From: Macquaria australasica
Taxonomy: Eukaryota; Chordata; Actinopteri; Centrarchiformes; Percichthyidae
Direction of reading: 5' to 3'
Assembly (NCBI GenBank): GCA_005408345.1
Contig: SEMN01000125.1
Span: 186,001 to 250,000, forward strand
Length of the DNA: 64,000 nt
Below are positions 1 through 13,400 of the stretch, piece by piece (the stretch's first letter is position 1; the number at the start of each line of letters is the position of its first letter). Under the pieces are notes generated by a model. It did no database searches. It saw only the letters and a list, made by a program, of their open reading frames with translations, and was not told the DNA's origin. The translations under genes were made by a program, and so were the position numbers.

Positions 1-1861
1 CTGTTCTTGTAAATCTTATTGGTTATCAGCCTGTGGGAGAAATTCAAGTGTTGCACTTTGTATTGGAAAGTGGACAGATATTCTAAATAGTGACACTGCC
101 ATTTTGTACAAATTATCCTCGGATGGACAGTAATGATGAGTGTATTGAGAAGAATGTTTGGAAAAAGTTTATAGGCCATTGATCAGTTTAACCTAATTGG
201 TGGTTGAGGTGTGTTCATTTTGGTACTGTGTCATTTCCATGTTGCATATGAAATGCTCGTGCTGTATATACAGTTACATTCCATGTGTCTCATGTTCTGT
301 TCATCAATATGATCTTTGGGAAATAAACACACACACGTTGAAGCAATCTGGTTCAGTGTGTGTATATATGTATGTGTGTGTGTATAAATATAAAAAAATA
401 AGTGTGTACTGACTGGGATCAATTCATTTGCAATTGATCTTGATCAACTGATTTCATAATTTTGTCTATGAAATGTCAAAGTAGCGAAAAATGGCCATCA
501 TAATTTTCCAGAGCCCAAGGATTTGGGCGTTCAAATTGCTTGTTTTATCCAACAAATAGTGGGATATTCAGTCTACTCAGTTCACTATCATACTGGAACT
601 AGCAAATGTAATGATATTCTTGCTTGGAAAAAATAGTCGACTAATATTTTCAGCTAAAAAAAAACACATTTGTCTTACTACCTTTAGTATTTTTGCCATG
701 CAGATAGTTTTTGGGGTTTTTTGGCCCTTGTTTTGAAGTATCAACCATCTCTCAGATTTCTGCCGTCACCCCAATGCAACATGGTAAATGAATTTTATTT
801 ATTTGTACTGCTCACAGCGTTGAAAAATTGCATTTAAACTTTTGAGCAGCAACATCTTTTTTTTCCGGCATCAGTGTCTCCGTTACTCATGATAATCCAC
901 AAACCTTGTTGTGAATAGTGTTCATCGTTCTAGAGAAGTAAATTTTCAATGCTCTAAGCAACACAAATCAAATTCTTTTCACCTCCATTACACTGGGGGT
1001 GGAGGCAAACTTGAAAAGGTCAAACCAAAACTGTCTGCATGGCTAGATACCACCAGAGTTGAATGATTTGTATATAGAATTTGGGTGAACCAGCCCTTTA
1101 AATGTTATTTTTAAGGTTCACGCCAATCTGAACGACCATTGTGTGACCTGTGAGCTTTAGCTTTTGCTTTTAACAGTTGAAGATATAGACACATTCAACA
1201 CATTATCAAGTAACAAGCTGATAACTAAATGTATTTCTGACCACATGGAGGCCCTGAGCCACACAGTGAGTGCAGGTTAGCAGTGAATGGGAGAAAAACT
1301 TATAAATAATCATATTATTTGGGTTAATATCTGATTTGTGGCCTCGAGTGAAGTTAAACTAATTTGGATATACATGTTCAAACAGCCTTTCTAAAAATGA
1401 GTCAGATTTTTGGTCTCTGTAGAGCAGTCATCATGCAGTGTTTGGCTTGGCTTCACTATAACATGCACTGACATGTGTCTAGTCATTAGTGAGCCTGTAG
1501 TTTGCCATGCCTTCCTGCCCCAGTAACTTGATAGGCTTGTAAGACTCCTTTATTCATGGTATTATTGCCCAGCAGGAAGTGGTAGGGTGGAGTGCCGGAG
1601 GCTTTTACACACAAACTAAACTCTAAATATGTAGCCTCCCCACGTTTTGGTCCGTTGCCCTTTGCTGTGGCTTACAGGTTTTTTTTAACAATATTTTATT
1701 ATGCTTTTTAAACACATAAACTCAAACAGCTCCAACAGTACAAACAATCTGACTTAGATCCAAGATATATGATGTATATAGCACATGGCACACTCAAAGA
1801 GAACATTGCACACTCACTTGAACATGTTGTGGAAGTATAAATGGGAGAGCATCATAGCATC

Positions 1862-1931
<70 letters not shown>

Positions 1932-3880
1932 GAAACACTGAGTCCCATTACAGTCGGCAGTAATGCAACAAATAAACGTCTGGAGAGAAAGAAGAGAAAA
2001 TAAATAAATCTCTCACTTTATAACCCAAAAAATGAGCAGTATATAAAATCTATCTATTTTATATTGCTGCTTACAGTTTTGTTAATGAGTCATGTCCAGC
2101 AGTTGTGTCCTGGATGTCAGATTATGTTCAAATTAGACTGAGTGTAAAACACACCAGCTAATTTCAGCTATATCAAGGCATTTCTGTGTAATCAGAGCAA
2201 CACGGTTCTGTACTTGTGCTGACAATTATTAATACACAGTAAAATGTGCCAAAGGTTCAGTTAGCATTCCTATGGAAGCCTAGTATTCATGTTGAGTGAT
2301 GTTTTGACCTATCATTAGGCCCTGTAGTGGGCCTTATATCTATATTGTATCTGCTTAGGCTAAACTACATTAGTTGGCCCCACTTGCTTGATTAGGCAGT
2401 TTCATCTGAATGCCATGGCCTGCTCGGTAGTCCAGCTGTCGTCCCTGCTTATCTAGCTCCACTAGTCTTATAAATAGCTACTTGTTATATCAGGAAACCC
2501 TCTGATCTAATGCACCTTTAAATCCTCCTTGAATCCCTCTGTGTAATCAAAAAGACATTCTGTGTCAGCACTAAAAAAGTCTGTCATGTTTCCTGTTCTT
2601 TGACGCCCTCACACAGTGTCATGATGGTTCGGAGCCACAGGGGAGCAGTAAAGGTTCACTTAAGTGAGTAACTAGTGAACTAGCATCGTTTAAACCATAT
2701 GGTTTAAAGAGGCCATTACTTCATACATTGCACTAACCTGCAGCACAAGCATTGATTCCACTTTTTAATATTTCACATGGACTTCATACACAATACACCT
2801 TTTTCTAATTTTAACATCTTCCAAGCAATGTCTCTATATATCTTGTCAGTAGATTTTTGAGTGCCATATTTCATATTGTAATATAATGACGATTATCTTG
2901 ACCCTTTTGCCTTGATCTACATGAGAGTACAACAGGCTTTAATGCACCTTATCATAAATGACAGATTATTTTTTTTCCAAAACATAAACACTGGAAACAA
3001 TTTCACTTTTATTTTTGTTGAACAATCACCATAAAATAAATCACTGCAATAGTTACTTGCAGGAAAAATAGACAGATACCACAAAGAATGAGTAGTCTAT
3101 TCATTTAGAAGGAAGAAATGTTCACTAGTCACTAATTAATCTTACAAAAAAGGGTTAACATAATGTTTGTACAGTAGATAATTTCTTATTTTTAATCACT
3201 TAGTATTTAAAGTATAAAATTATTTAAAAAAAAGCTTGGATCTGACTTAATAAATGTAAATGTGTGTATGTAGTTTGAAGTTTTGCTTTTCATAATAACA
3301 AATATACATTTCGGTAATAAGTGATCTTATTGAGACATACAACTTCATTAAGAAAGTATTACACAAATGTCAGGATGTGTTCGTGTGCCTTTATGACATG
3401 TTACAAAATAAATAAAACTAATTAATCTAGACTGATTAAAAACACCCCCAACATTAATTACGTTTGACTAGTTGATGACAATGCATGAGAAACATTGCTA
3501 TTAGTTAAAAACATAAAGTTGGTAAGAAAAACAATCTGACAGCACAGCTTGAACAAAAGAGGGAACTAAATGTCAAACCAAACTGATAAAAAAATTATAA
3601 TCAACTAAAGTATTAATAAATCATACAAAATATTGAAAATCTAAACAAATAAATAAAATAGAACAGAAAAAGTGCTGTAGAGACTTCATGATACATTTGG
3701 CAGTACAGTTTCCATGTGTTTTATACTCTGTTAGACACTCTTGGTGTACGTGGAATTTACCTGATTTTATAATCAAATGAATCTTTTAAGGTGGGAAGCA
3801 ACAGTGTCTTTATCACTTAATTGCATAGAGTAACCTAAAACACGTAAGTAGTCCTTTAAAATCTCTACAAAACTAAAGCG
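1..3880. other. Upstream intergenic DNA, no gene recognised
   Basis: AT-rich sequence with no open frame of convincing composition or recognisable homology. It holds a (TA)n/(GT)n tract at 1868-1931 and a T-run with AT-rich sequence near 1680-1720 that resembles a retroelement tail. I see no exon of a neighbouring gene. Confidence 0.6.
1868..1931. repeat. (TA)n followed by (GT)n microsatellite
   Basis: About 51 bases of alternating T and A pass directly into about 13 bases of GT. A short open frame across it encodes only alternating I and Y and is not a gene. Confidence 0.95.
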
Positions 3881-3923
3881 TGTTTCTGACTTTTACACAA
3901 AAATGCGCACGTCACCCTAGTTA

Positions 3924-3931
3924 TGACGTCA
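3924..3931. promoter_or_regulatory. Consensus CRE (TGACGTCA)
   Basis: Perfect 8-bp palindrome bound by CREB/ATF factors. It lies at the start of the CpG-rich segment, about 460 bp upstream of the start codon, a usual position for functional CREs. Confidence 0.6.
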
Positions 3932-4080
3932 TCTCGCAGCCGTTTTGCCCGGAGAGGGCGTGGCTTGCTGACGCATTGCGGCTCCCTCCCCGGTGCGTAA
4001 ACGGCGCAGAGAGGCTCGGCGGCGCGTGTATGCGTTTTCACGTGTGTGTACGTGTACGCGCGCGCGGCAATGGCTCACCT

Positions 4081-4103
4081 AGCAGCAGCAGCAGCAGCAG
4101 CAG
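4081..4103 (+). repeat. (AGC)n trinucleotide run in the 5' leader
   Basis: Almost eight copies of AGC inside the CpG-rich leader. It is not in the kif21a reading frame, so it would be leader or promoter sequence. Confidence 0.9.
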
Positions 4104-4225
4104 TCTGCATGTGGGCTCGAGCCGGAGCTGAAGCATCCGGGCCGAACTGCGCAGAGATGCGGCGCACGTAGACGCGACGTGCGGACACGCCGCCTCAGCT
4201 CCCCGCTCGCCTCCTCGTTGATATC

Positions 4226-4249
4226 ATGGTTGAAACGCCGCTAAGATAA
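4226..4249 (+). other. Short upstream ORF in the kif21a leader
   Basis: An ATG at 4226 opens a seven-codon frame (MVETPLR) closed by TAA, about 140 nt before the main start. It counts as a uORF only if transcription starts upstream of it. A shorter one, MRRT, starts at 4155. Confidence 0.4.
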
Positions 4250-4268
4250 TTTTTGTGTTTGTTTTGAA

Positions 4269-4292
4269 ATGGCGGCGCTGAAGTCGAGGTGA
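4269..4292 (+). other. Short upstream ORF, or alternative first coding exon (MAALKSR)
   Basis: An ATG in good context (G at -3 and +4) opens MAALKSR followed by TGA. The last codons overlap a good splice-donor match (AG then GTGAGC at 4289). If that donor were used, the 20 coding nt would join exon 2 in frame. Confidence 0.4.
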
Positions 4293-4386
4293 GCAGCTCC
4301 GTTGCTCGGTCCGCTCGCGCACTTTCTTCTCGCTCTTTTGCCCGGACAAGCGGCCAGTTTTTCTATCGATTATTGTACAAGGAATC

Positions 4387-4430
4387 ATGACGACGGGGCA
4401 GGATGAAAGCTCAGTCCGTGTGGCACTGAG
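4387..4430 (+). CDS. kif21a: kif21a coding exon 1 (residues 1-15)
   Basis: Encodes MTTGQDESSVRVALR with the last codon split; DESSVRVAxR is the first beta strand of the KIF21A motor. It ends in a strong donor (GTAAGT) in phase 2, which matches exon 2. Confidence 0.93.
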
Positions 4431-7400
4431 GTAAGTCACTAACATTTCTTTTCTTTTAAATTTTCCATCACCGGGTAAATGCGTAGCTGTGTCTTAATTG
4501 CCCGGTGCCACCTGTCAGTCAGTGCCGCGGGCCTAGCAAACGCCTGCAGGTCAGCAGCAGCATCTGCTGACCCACACACACACACACTGTATCTATGAAT
4601 GATCATTTCATTCAAAGCACGGTGACCCGGTTCCACCCGGGTACCTCTTGATGCTGCTACCCGGCTTTCCAGGACAGATTCTCGGTGTGTTTGTGGCTCA
4701 CCTCCGCTGGGATTTGCAGTTTCCCAGAGTGTGAATGCACAGCATGACTTCTGTGTCTGGATGTAGGAAAAATCCATAAAGCATCACACCCATTGCACAA
4801 GTGCGCACACTCTGGTATGCACATGCATGAGGAGGGATGATCTTTTGTAGGGGCTGAGCTATATCGGAGAGAGACAATCAGCCTGCTGTGTGTCTCCAGA
4901 AGCCTGGCCTCTCCTCAAAGCCTCCTGCAGAAAGACAGTTAATCGATGAAAGGAGAGCTTCACTGACAGCCAGGTTTCAAGGAAAGGACAGTAGACCGTT
5001 CAGTAACACTGTCAAGCCTGCTCTTTGTTCTCAGACATCCAGTCACAGCTCTGGTGATCTCAATCTATTCAGAAAAGAGACAGAATCAGGCTTATTTTCC
5101 TCTTAAGTGCATACACTTAATGTGTGCTGAAGTAGGCCGCTCCCACCCAGCTGGTGAGGTGGCACAGTGGCATCATGGGAAACCAGTCTTTCTCTGTGTC
5201 GCTCATTCAAGGCCATCCAGAGACCTTTTGATCGTTATGAAATGATAGATAATGGCTGTATTGTAGCGTACGTCGTCTTGTCTCTTTCCTCTGTGCCCGT
5301 GTGTTTTTCCATCTTGTCCTTGCTTGCATTGGCTCATTTGTTCCCAACACTCACCCTCATGTGCACTTGTTCACAAAAGTGCATCATCATTGTGTGTGTG
5401 TGTGTGTGGAGCATGTTTGTGCAGAGCTTCCTGGTTCCAGTTTGGAAGGGGAAAATCCACATTTTGATGCAGTTCAAAACCACCTATTTGTGATGCAGCC
5501 GACACGTGGGCTGCTTTTCTTGTTTGTGGGTTTGTTTTATTCAGATATATTGCGCCGAACATAGTTGATGTGACGTGATGCTGAGACATTCTCCAACAGA
5601 GGTTTGTTTAGGCAGAAAGTGGGGGGATTATCATAAGCAAATGCCATGTTTTTGATGTCGGACCTTAAAAAATCAGAGAGAAAGGGCTTCTTTGTAGAGA
5701 TGCCATTTTGTCCTACAGGGAGAAATCCATCGTAAAAGAGACAGAAATACCAATTTCAACACTTACAATGTCACTAAATGTCAGTTTATTTTTTCAGGAA
5801 GGGGCAAAAGTTATCCAGCCTGCCTAGCTGAAGCAGAGTAGAACATGAAGGTTGAGTGATCACTGAATTATAAAACTGTTCCTGGAACGATCTGCAAATC
5901 ACAAATCAATGATATTATATCTATTATCAGTGTGACCAGTGTAACAGAGTATCTGAGTGTGGATTTAAGAGTGCCACGTCCCTCTTCTGGAGCCTGTAAT
6001 GCAGTCAGGTGACTCTACCAATGTAGAGTCCAGCAGGTGATCTGCTTGTGCCTTTCTGTTTGTCCCTCTGAAGCTGCACAGCTAGTAGAAATAAACAGAA
6101 AAATAAACCTGAACAATAACAACACCTGATGTTTACTGATGTAATGCTATGCTATACAGTACTGCCTTACTGTGAAACGTCAGATCATGTTGAGACTACT
6201 ATGGTGTTTGTACTCAATTCTGTGGAACAATTTGAGGCTGTATTTGTGTATATATTTGTAGTTTGTTGCACTGGACTGGATCTTAGAATGTATAGCAATA
6301 CAATACAACAAGACCACAAACTACAGCCATAAAACTGCTGAATTAAAACCTGCCTAATACAGTGTTAGAAATAGAAATTTCATAACTCAAATGAGGGTGT
6401 GAAGCAACATAATCGACATATTAGCCAGTTTCCTACCCTAATTCTGATACAGGATGTTTGCTGTGAAGGTAAATTGCCAAACAAATTATGGCCACTTACT
6501 AAAAACAAAAATACATGCTTGGATGTAAGTATGTGTTCTTAAAGAGAGCATGCAACTTACAGTAAAAGTGCAAGTGTGGACAGCATTTATGCAGTAAGAG
6601 GTGGATGTTTTGTGTTCTGGTTCCAGGAACTAAAATTACAGCCCTGATTTTAGCACACTACATTTCACTTGTCATGTGTACAACCAGTTCTTTTCATGCC
6701 CAGAAAAGCAGTTAATCTTTCTCAATAAAATATTTTGGCCATTTTTAGGCATTATACTTGAAGCATTTGGGATATAATGACGCCTGTAAAAGCAGCGTTG
6801 TAATTAGTACAATGGGATTTACACATCCGCTTTTTTTCCCCTCTATGACAACCAGCCGCAGTGATGGGTTTGCACTGCAGTGGCATGTTGTAACTGCTAC
6901 CAACTGGCAAAATAGTTTGTCAAGACTGTTGACAAGTCTCACTGTGCATGTGTTCAACCAGTTCATTTTCCCAGCTGCTTAAAATCCAAATGAACCCAAC
7001 CAGCTCCAGTGTATTTGGGTGTGCTCACTCCTCACTATGCAGGAGTAGGTGTGTGTGTCAACAGAATGCCTGAAATATAAATGCAGTGGGGGAATAAAGT
7101 GTTAAGCTTATCTTGGGAGGCCAAACTATTTGAAATGTGCAGTTTAATCCATAATGCTTGAGCCCAGATTGCATACTACCTTAAACAGGGTTGCTTAAGG
7201 ACTTGAGGTTGTTTTAATCGGTTTAAGACCCTATAGCTTATCTCAACAGGGGCCGTCCTGTTCTTTCAAACATCCACAAAGGAGCACAAAGCTCAAAACA
7301 TTTGCTTTCCACGTGCATTTGCGTCCATAGTGTGTGTTTACCCATGCACAGAAAGGGTGGCTACAGTATATAGATCATACTGTACTCGGCTTATTTGCAC

Positions 7401-10400
7401 AGTGCAAGACGTCACAATAGTTTGTCTTAAATGGTCGGTGTACAGTGGAGCTGGAGTGGAACTGAGGACTTGCTGAACCTGCCTGCTGGGGCGATGACCG
7501 CAGTACAACAAGCATAAAGCAGCTATCATTTATTTTCAAAGCGCTGACAGATGAGTAGTGCGGATCAAAGCGAGAGGGAGTGACTTGAACTGTGTTGATA
7601 TCTGCTGTCACAATTTTGTGTGCTGCAGTTTAGCTGCTGTTGCCAAGATCATTAACCACTTAATAGCGTGAAGTAGCTACAAAATCACAAGATGCATCGC
7701 GGCATGAAAATTCAGTCCCTTTCTTTTCCTCTGTAAGGACTTGTTGATTTTGATGCTGAAGCTGAAGGGCATAACAATGACGATAATGAAATTAAATAGG
7801 TCCCTAAACCTCTTAAGGCTTAAGTTACAGGCACACTTCAATGTAATGACACGGAGGCATGCAGCAACTGGTATAAGTGGCTAAAGACTAAGCCCCAGGT
7901 TGTAGCTTGTGGTAGAAAAAAGCTTGTTAAAATGAGCTCCATGATTAGAGCAGATATCTACTATTACTTAATGACCAGACCAGGCTTTAACTCACATGAC
8001 AGGAGACAACAGCTGACGATAGCTGTGGGGGGTTTACAGTGCAAACAGAGACCAGGGGCCCCTCAACGGAGAAGATAAGTGGGGTGCAGAACGATTGGAA
8101 AAAACTGAAAAAACATGGGAAAGAGAGTACACCCCAAAAAATTAATGAATTGTGTATTTTAAAGCAATTATAAGGAACAGGTTTTCTCAAACAGTCCAAT
8201 ATACCTATACTATACTTATTTTGAGTCTTAAATAAAGACTAAACTGACAATTTGCCAGGTTTTTGTCAGGATTATATCTGTGGTTATTTTTCTAACAAAG
8301 TGTAAGAGTAGTAGTACTTAATAAAGTAAAGCATAAAGTAGTACTAGTAACATGGGCAGGGTCAGTAGAGGACTGGCAGAGGACCAGTGGGAGCTCAGAT
8401 ATGTGACGTTCAGATGTGTGTTCGTAACCCATGGCATCACCATGCAAACACAAAACCCCCAATGGGTCTAAAGCCTCTCCAGACCTCGTGCTTTGTTCAC
8501 ATCCACTGAGCCAAGTCAGTCTGTCAGGAGTTAGCCGCTGACCCACGGCCCTGTGAATCTGTGTGTGTTGGTCTCTAACTGTTCTCTATTTCCTCACATT
8601 GTTGTAACTATTAGTCTGGTGTAATGTATATACCCATCTGTGCCATTAGTTTTACACTTTCACACTGGGAGCTTCTTGAATCGCTGTATCACTGCATATA
8701 ACTATATAAAAATGTACAACTACACATTTTCTGCATTGCAGTACATCCTAAATTTGCAGGTGGATATGTATTTAACAGCTTATGTTAGTGTTGTTTTGGA
8801 AGTGGAATGATATTGGGGTATGATGGCAGTAGAGCTGAAAACAGAATTAATCAGCAACTACTTTGACAATCCATTAATAGCTGAAATGGTTTTTCAAGCA
8901 AAGATCCAAAACATTACCTAGTTTCAGCTTCTCCAGTGTGAGGATTTGCTGCTTTTCTTTGTCTTGTGCGATAGTAAATGGAAATCTCTGGGTTTTTTAC
9001 TGTTGATGAGACAAAACAAGAAATTTGAAGACACCACCTTGGGCTTTAGGAAATTGTACCATTTTCTGATATTTTATAGACTGATTAAATGAATAATTAG
9101 AGAAAATAATTGGCAGATTAATTGATAATGAATATAACCTGCAGCCCTAAACTGCTGGTAAAAAAGCTTCCTCAAAGTTGAGCATGTAGACAAAATGATG
9201 CAGTCCATAATACCTACTGAGCACCCTAAAAGTCGATGACTCCAGTCGTGGAGTTACCAACTGAAATTTGATGTTGATTGTCTCATAACGCAGAACAACA
9301 TGATTAACAGCATAGGCCGGCGTCCTGGGGCCATGAATAACAGTATCTCTGGGTACAGTGTTGTGATGGAAGAGGATCAGTTGAAATATTCAGTATTTAA
9401 AAAAAAAAAATAAAATAAAAATAAATAACAAACAGCAGGAACCACTGTTCATGGTTGTTTTATGCGGACTGACAACCCTACCAAAATGAGATTCAGCTTG
9501 CTTCAGGTACAGCTCGACCATGTTGTCAATAATAGTGGATTTTCTTCTGTTAAAATCCTCTGCACTGCCACCGGGGAGTCTGCGTTACTCTTTGTTGCTT
9601 TGTCGGCAGCGATGAGTTTTTGGCTGACCTTTTTGTTGTTTCCAGCTCTGCGTCGTTGTGCTTTGATCCACATTCTTTTATTAGAGAAATGGCCTGAGGG
9701 GAGCTCACATCGCGCTGTATTGCTTCTCTGCACATGCAGCTCTCTTTTTAAGTGTTAGCCAAAGTGTTAAAGTGTTAGCCAAGTTACCCAGACGGAAGAT
9801 ATGAATAACACCTACTTTGCCTGCAGCGCTAGTTGAAGTAGGAGTGTGTGGAGCTCAGCAGAGGCCAGCTTTGAATAGACTCGGCTCATTACAGTGTAAG
9901 ATAAACTGACCTTATATCACTTTGTATTTTATGGTACTATAAGTAGTGCACTCAGGCTGCCAGACAATATTACTTTATAGTGTTGCCGTCAGACAGATTC
10001 TCAGTTAACAGTTAACTAATCTTACACAGTCCATGTTTAGTCTGTAAAATGTGATAAGTTACATATGCAAGTTGAAATAAGTCAGTGTTGACTTTTGGTT
10101 TCACACGGGACACGAACAACGGTCTCTGGTCTCGTATTTTTGGGGAAGACAGTCTCGTCCTTTTACAAGAATGCAGAGCTTGAAGTGACGGCTTTGGTTT
10201 GCTTGTTTTTTGCCCAACCAACCGTCCAAAACCCAAAGATATTCAACTTTACAATGATGCAAAAACGGACGCAAATTCTCACATTTGAGAAGCTGGTTAA
10301 TGTTTGGCATTTCTGCTTGATAAATGACTTCAATTATTAATTATCAACAGTGTTGATTAATTTTCTGTTTAAGAACTACTGGATTGGTTACTTGTTTCAG

Positions 10401-13400
10401 CTCTAATGCCTGCGTTTCCAAGTGTTTATAGCTTAAACAATTGATCAATTGATTAGTCAATCATCAGAAAAAGTTATCAATTAGAGATGCCAAACATTTT
10501 CTGGCTCCAGCTTCTCAAACGTCAAGATTTGACACTTTTTTCTGTTTTTATATGTTTGTAAATTAAATACTTTTTGGGGTTTAGACTGTTGGTCTGACAA
10601 AACAAGCAGTTTGAAGACGTCACCCGGGTCTCTGGGAAACTTTTTATAGACTAAATGATTAATCCAAAAAGTTATCAATAGGCCTAGATTTTTCACAATG
10701 AAAAAAACCATTAGTTGCAGCCCTACAAACATCCAAAACAAAGCTGGGGAAAGTTCTGTAGCCGGACTGTAGACTTGTCTCTGCAGTGGGGAGACTCCAG
10801 TTATCAGATATTCAAATGATCTTTAGTAACTGACTGCCATGGTGACAGTCATTTCAGTGAAACCCAGATACATTTCCAGTGTTTAGCCGTGATGACCCTC
10901 TTTCTAAACAGAAGGCTCTCCCATTCCAGGACGATACTAAGCATAGCCTACACTTAAACTCAACATGCCCCAAAAATAGACTCACGACTGGCCGCAGCAT
11001 TGCTGGAAGATCTCAGTTATCTATATCACGACCTCGAAGGAGTCAGCGCATTTCTTCCAGACGCATCTGCACCGATGCAGAGAGAGCTTTCAACTGTGGA
11101 GCCGCACGCACCACATGTGGACACGTTTATGACAAGGAATGGACCCCCCTCCACCCACCTCCCCTCTTTAGGAAACAAGCTGGTCATGCAAAATAAATTG
11201 GATGTAATTATAGAGTATCTTACATGTACACCACACCCATGCAAATATGTTGTTCTCTCTTGCTGCTGCATTTTTTCTTCCTCCTTGCTTGAGTTTGTGT
11301 TGTCAGCCTTTTTTCCTCACTGTGCAGATCTGTCCAGTTAAGGGCTCAGCTAAAATGGAGATGAAGGTCTAAATGTGGAGCTGGTGCCGCAAATAGGATG
11401 TGGATGTAACTTCCATCATCAAACTGCCAGCATGAACGTCACAAATAGGCCTCAGACAGTCACAAATAGCTCTGTTTGCACAGTGAGCTGCCACCTTGTT
11501 ATTTATGTCAAGAGGCTGTCTCTGCAGTTAATAGGTAGGGATGTATTTTCTGTGTAAGGCGAGCTGGTCTTCTTCATGAATCTGTCTGTCTGTCCATTAA
11601 ACGTGATATTTGAGGTTTTATGTGTGGTATCTCCGACATCACTGGCCTAATTTGTATTATTCATCTTTTAACTGTCTTTTAAGGCAGTTTAGGCTATTAA
11701 AAATGTACGATTATGCCTAATGGAGCTGGTATAAGAAACACGTTGTACTCCCATGCAACATCTCAACGATTATTTTCATTATTGATTGATCTGGGCTTTT
11801 TTTTATCCAACCAGCAGTTTATAACCCAAACATGTTCGATTTACAGTGAATATGAAACAGAAAAGCGTAAAATTCGTACATTTTATAAGCAGGAAATGGC
11901 AAATATTTGGCATTTCTGCTTTGATAAATGATTTGTCAATTTACAGAATTGTTACTGATCACTTTTCAGTCAATTAACTTCTTGTTTCAGTGCTAATCTC
12001 AGATACCACTGGCTGAATTATTAATGAAACGTGGAGAAATTAGTCATATTGCCACTATGTTGTAAAAAACATTACACACTGGTTAACTGATGAAGATAAA
12101 TCTTAAAATTTGAAACCATTAAAAAGGAACTGAAAGAATTAGGCCATTAATCAGTTAGTCAACTGACAACAAATGAATTGGCAGGTATTTTGAGAATAGG
12201 TTAATTGTTTCTGATATTCAAGTAATGTTATGTCAAGTAAAAATGTCAAATATTGTCTAGTTCCAGCTGCGTAAATGTGAGGATTTGCAGTGGGTTCGTT
12301 GTCATATATGATAGTAAACTGTACATCTTTGTGTTTTTGGCTGTTTGGATAAAATAAAGCATTTGAAAATGTCAACCCTGAACTCTGGAAAACGTGATGG
12401 ACATTTTTCAGTCTTTTCTGACAGATTAGACATAACAATTAATGGTGAAAATAATGACTAATGAAAATACTTCATAATTTGAGATCATGATCACGGCAGC
12501 CTCTTGAACAATCCTACAGCTTCTAAACACACACCTCACAGGTATTGTACAGTGAGGTTTGTGGGACGCCTTCCCGTGTCAGACAGTCTTGCACCTAAAA
12601 TGCAGGCGTGGATTAAAATGGTGCTGAAGGCAGCATATGCAAATTAACCTTCACCACCTGCTGGCATCATGTAGCAGCTGTCTGAATCTGCATATTCATG
12701 AGGTGTTAGTAATTAGCATTTTGCTGCAGGTGTGAAGGCTCAAAGTGGGTGGCGTCTTTGTTAAACTCTTCCGTGTCGATTGGCCTCCCACTGGCAAATA
12801 ATGGCAAATAATATAATAAAATCATATATCTGACAGAGATTCAAATGGTTAACTGGAGCCAGCCTAACTGACTTCCACTCGACCTTGTGTCGGTGTGTTT
12901 ACCTAACCTATTATCTGCTATCTGGCTGCCTTGAAAGCTGCAGATGGCGGCAGACTATGTCCCTCACACACACACACACACACGCATGCGCGCGAGCATA
13001 AAAACATACACGCTCTCCCCACATTTTCAGGCCTAGCTTTATTGTTGCTGGCCTGTGGTTGACACAGAGATGGGACTCCTGTGTCAACACCACATGGTTG
13101 AATGACACTGCAGTCCAGGCCTGAAAAAAGTCCATACATGCACCCAAATACATAACACCGTTATTATGTTTCTCTTCTTTTCTTTAGTAAATTGGATGAT
13201 ATATTTATTTTTGTCTGTCCAAGTGGTCTGTAGTGACTGTTCGTGTATAAGGTTTGGACTGAACTTACCTGTTGATATTATTGTGTAGATGTATAGAACA
13301 AGCTCTGTAAAACAGGTGTGTGATTATATTAGCTTATTATCTGTGCTGCAGTACAAATCAATCAAATGATGACTGAAATAGGTTTTTGAGGGTGTATACA

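Larger units (their letters stand above)
3890..4386 (+). promoter_or_regulatory. kif21a: CpG-rich promoter region and 5' leader of kif21a
   Basis: CpG density jumps here against AT-rich flanks, as expected for a CpG-island promoter. A palindromic cAMP-response element TGACGTCA lies at 3924-3931, with a GGGCGTGGC SP/KLF-type box at 3957-3965 just downstream. There is no clear TATA box. The transcription start cannot be fixed from sequence alone and probably lies between about 3950 and 4200. The leader holds an (AGC)n run at 4081-4103 and several short upstream ORFs. Confidence 0.7.

Noticed and set aside
4439..4777. 112-codon minus-strand open frame next to exon 1
   Set aside because: No recognisable domain; it lies in the CpG-rich flank where stop codons are rare by composition.
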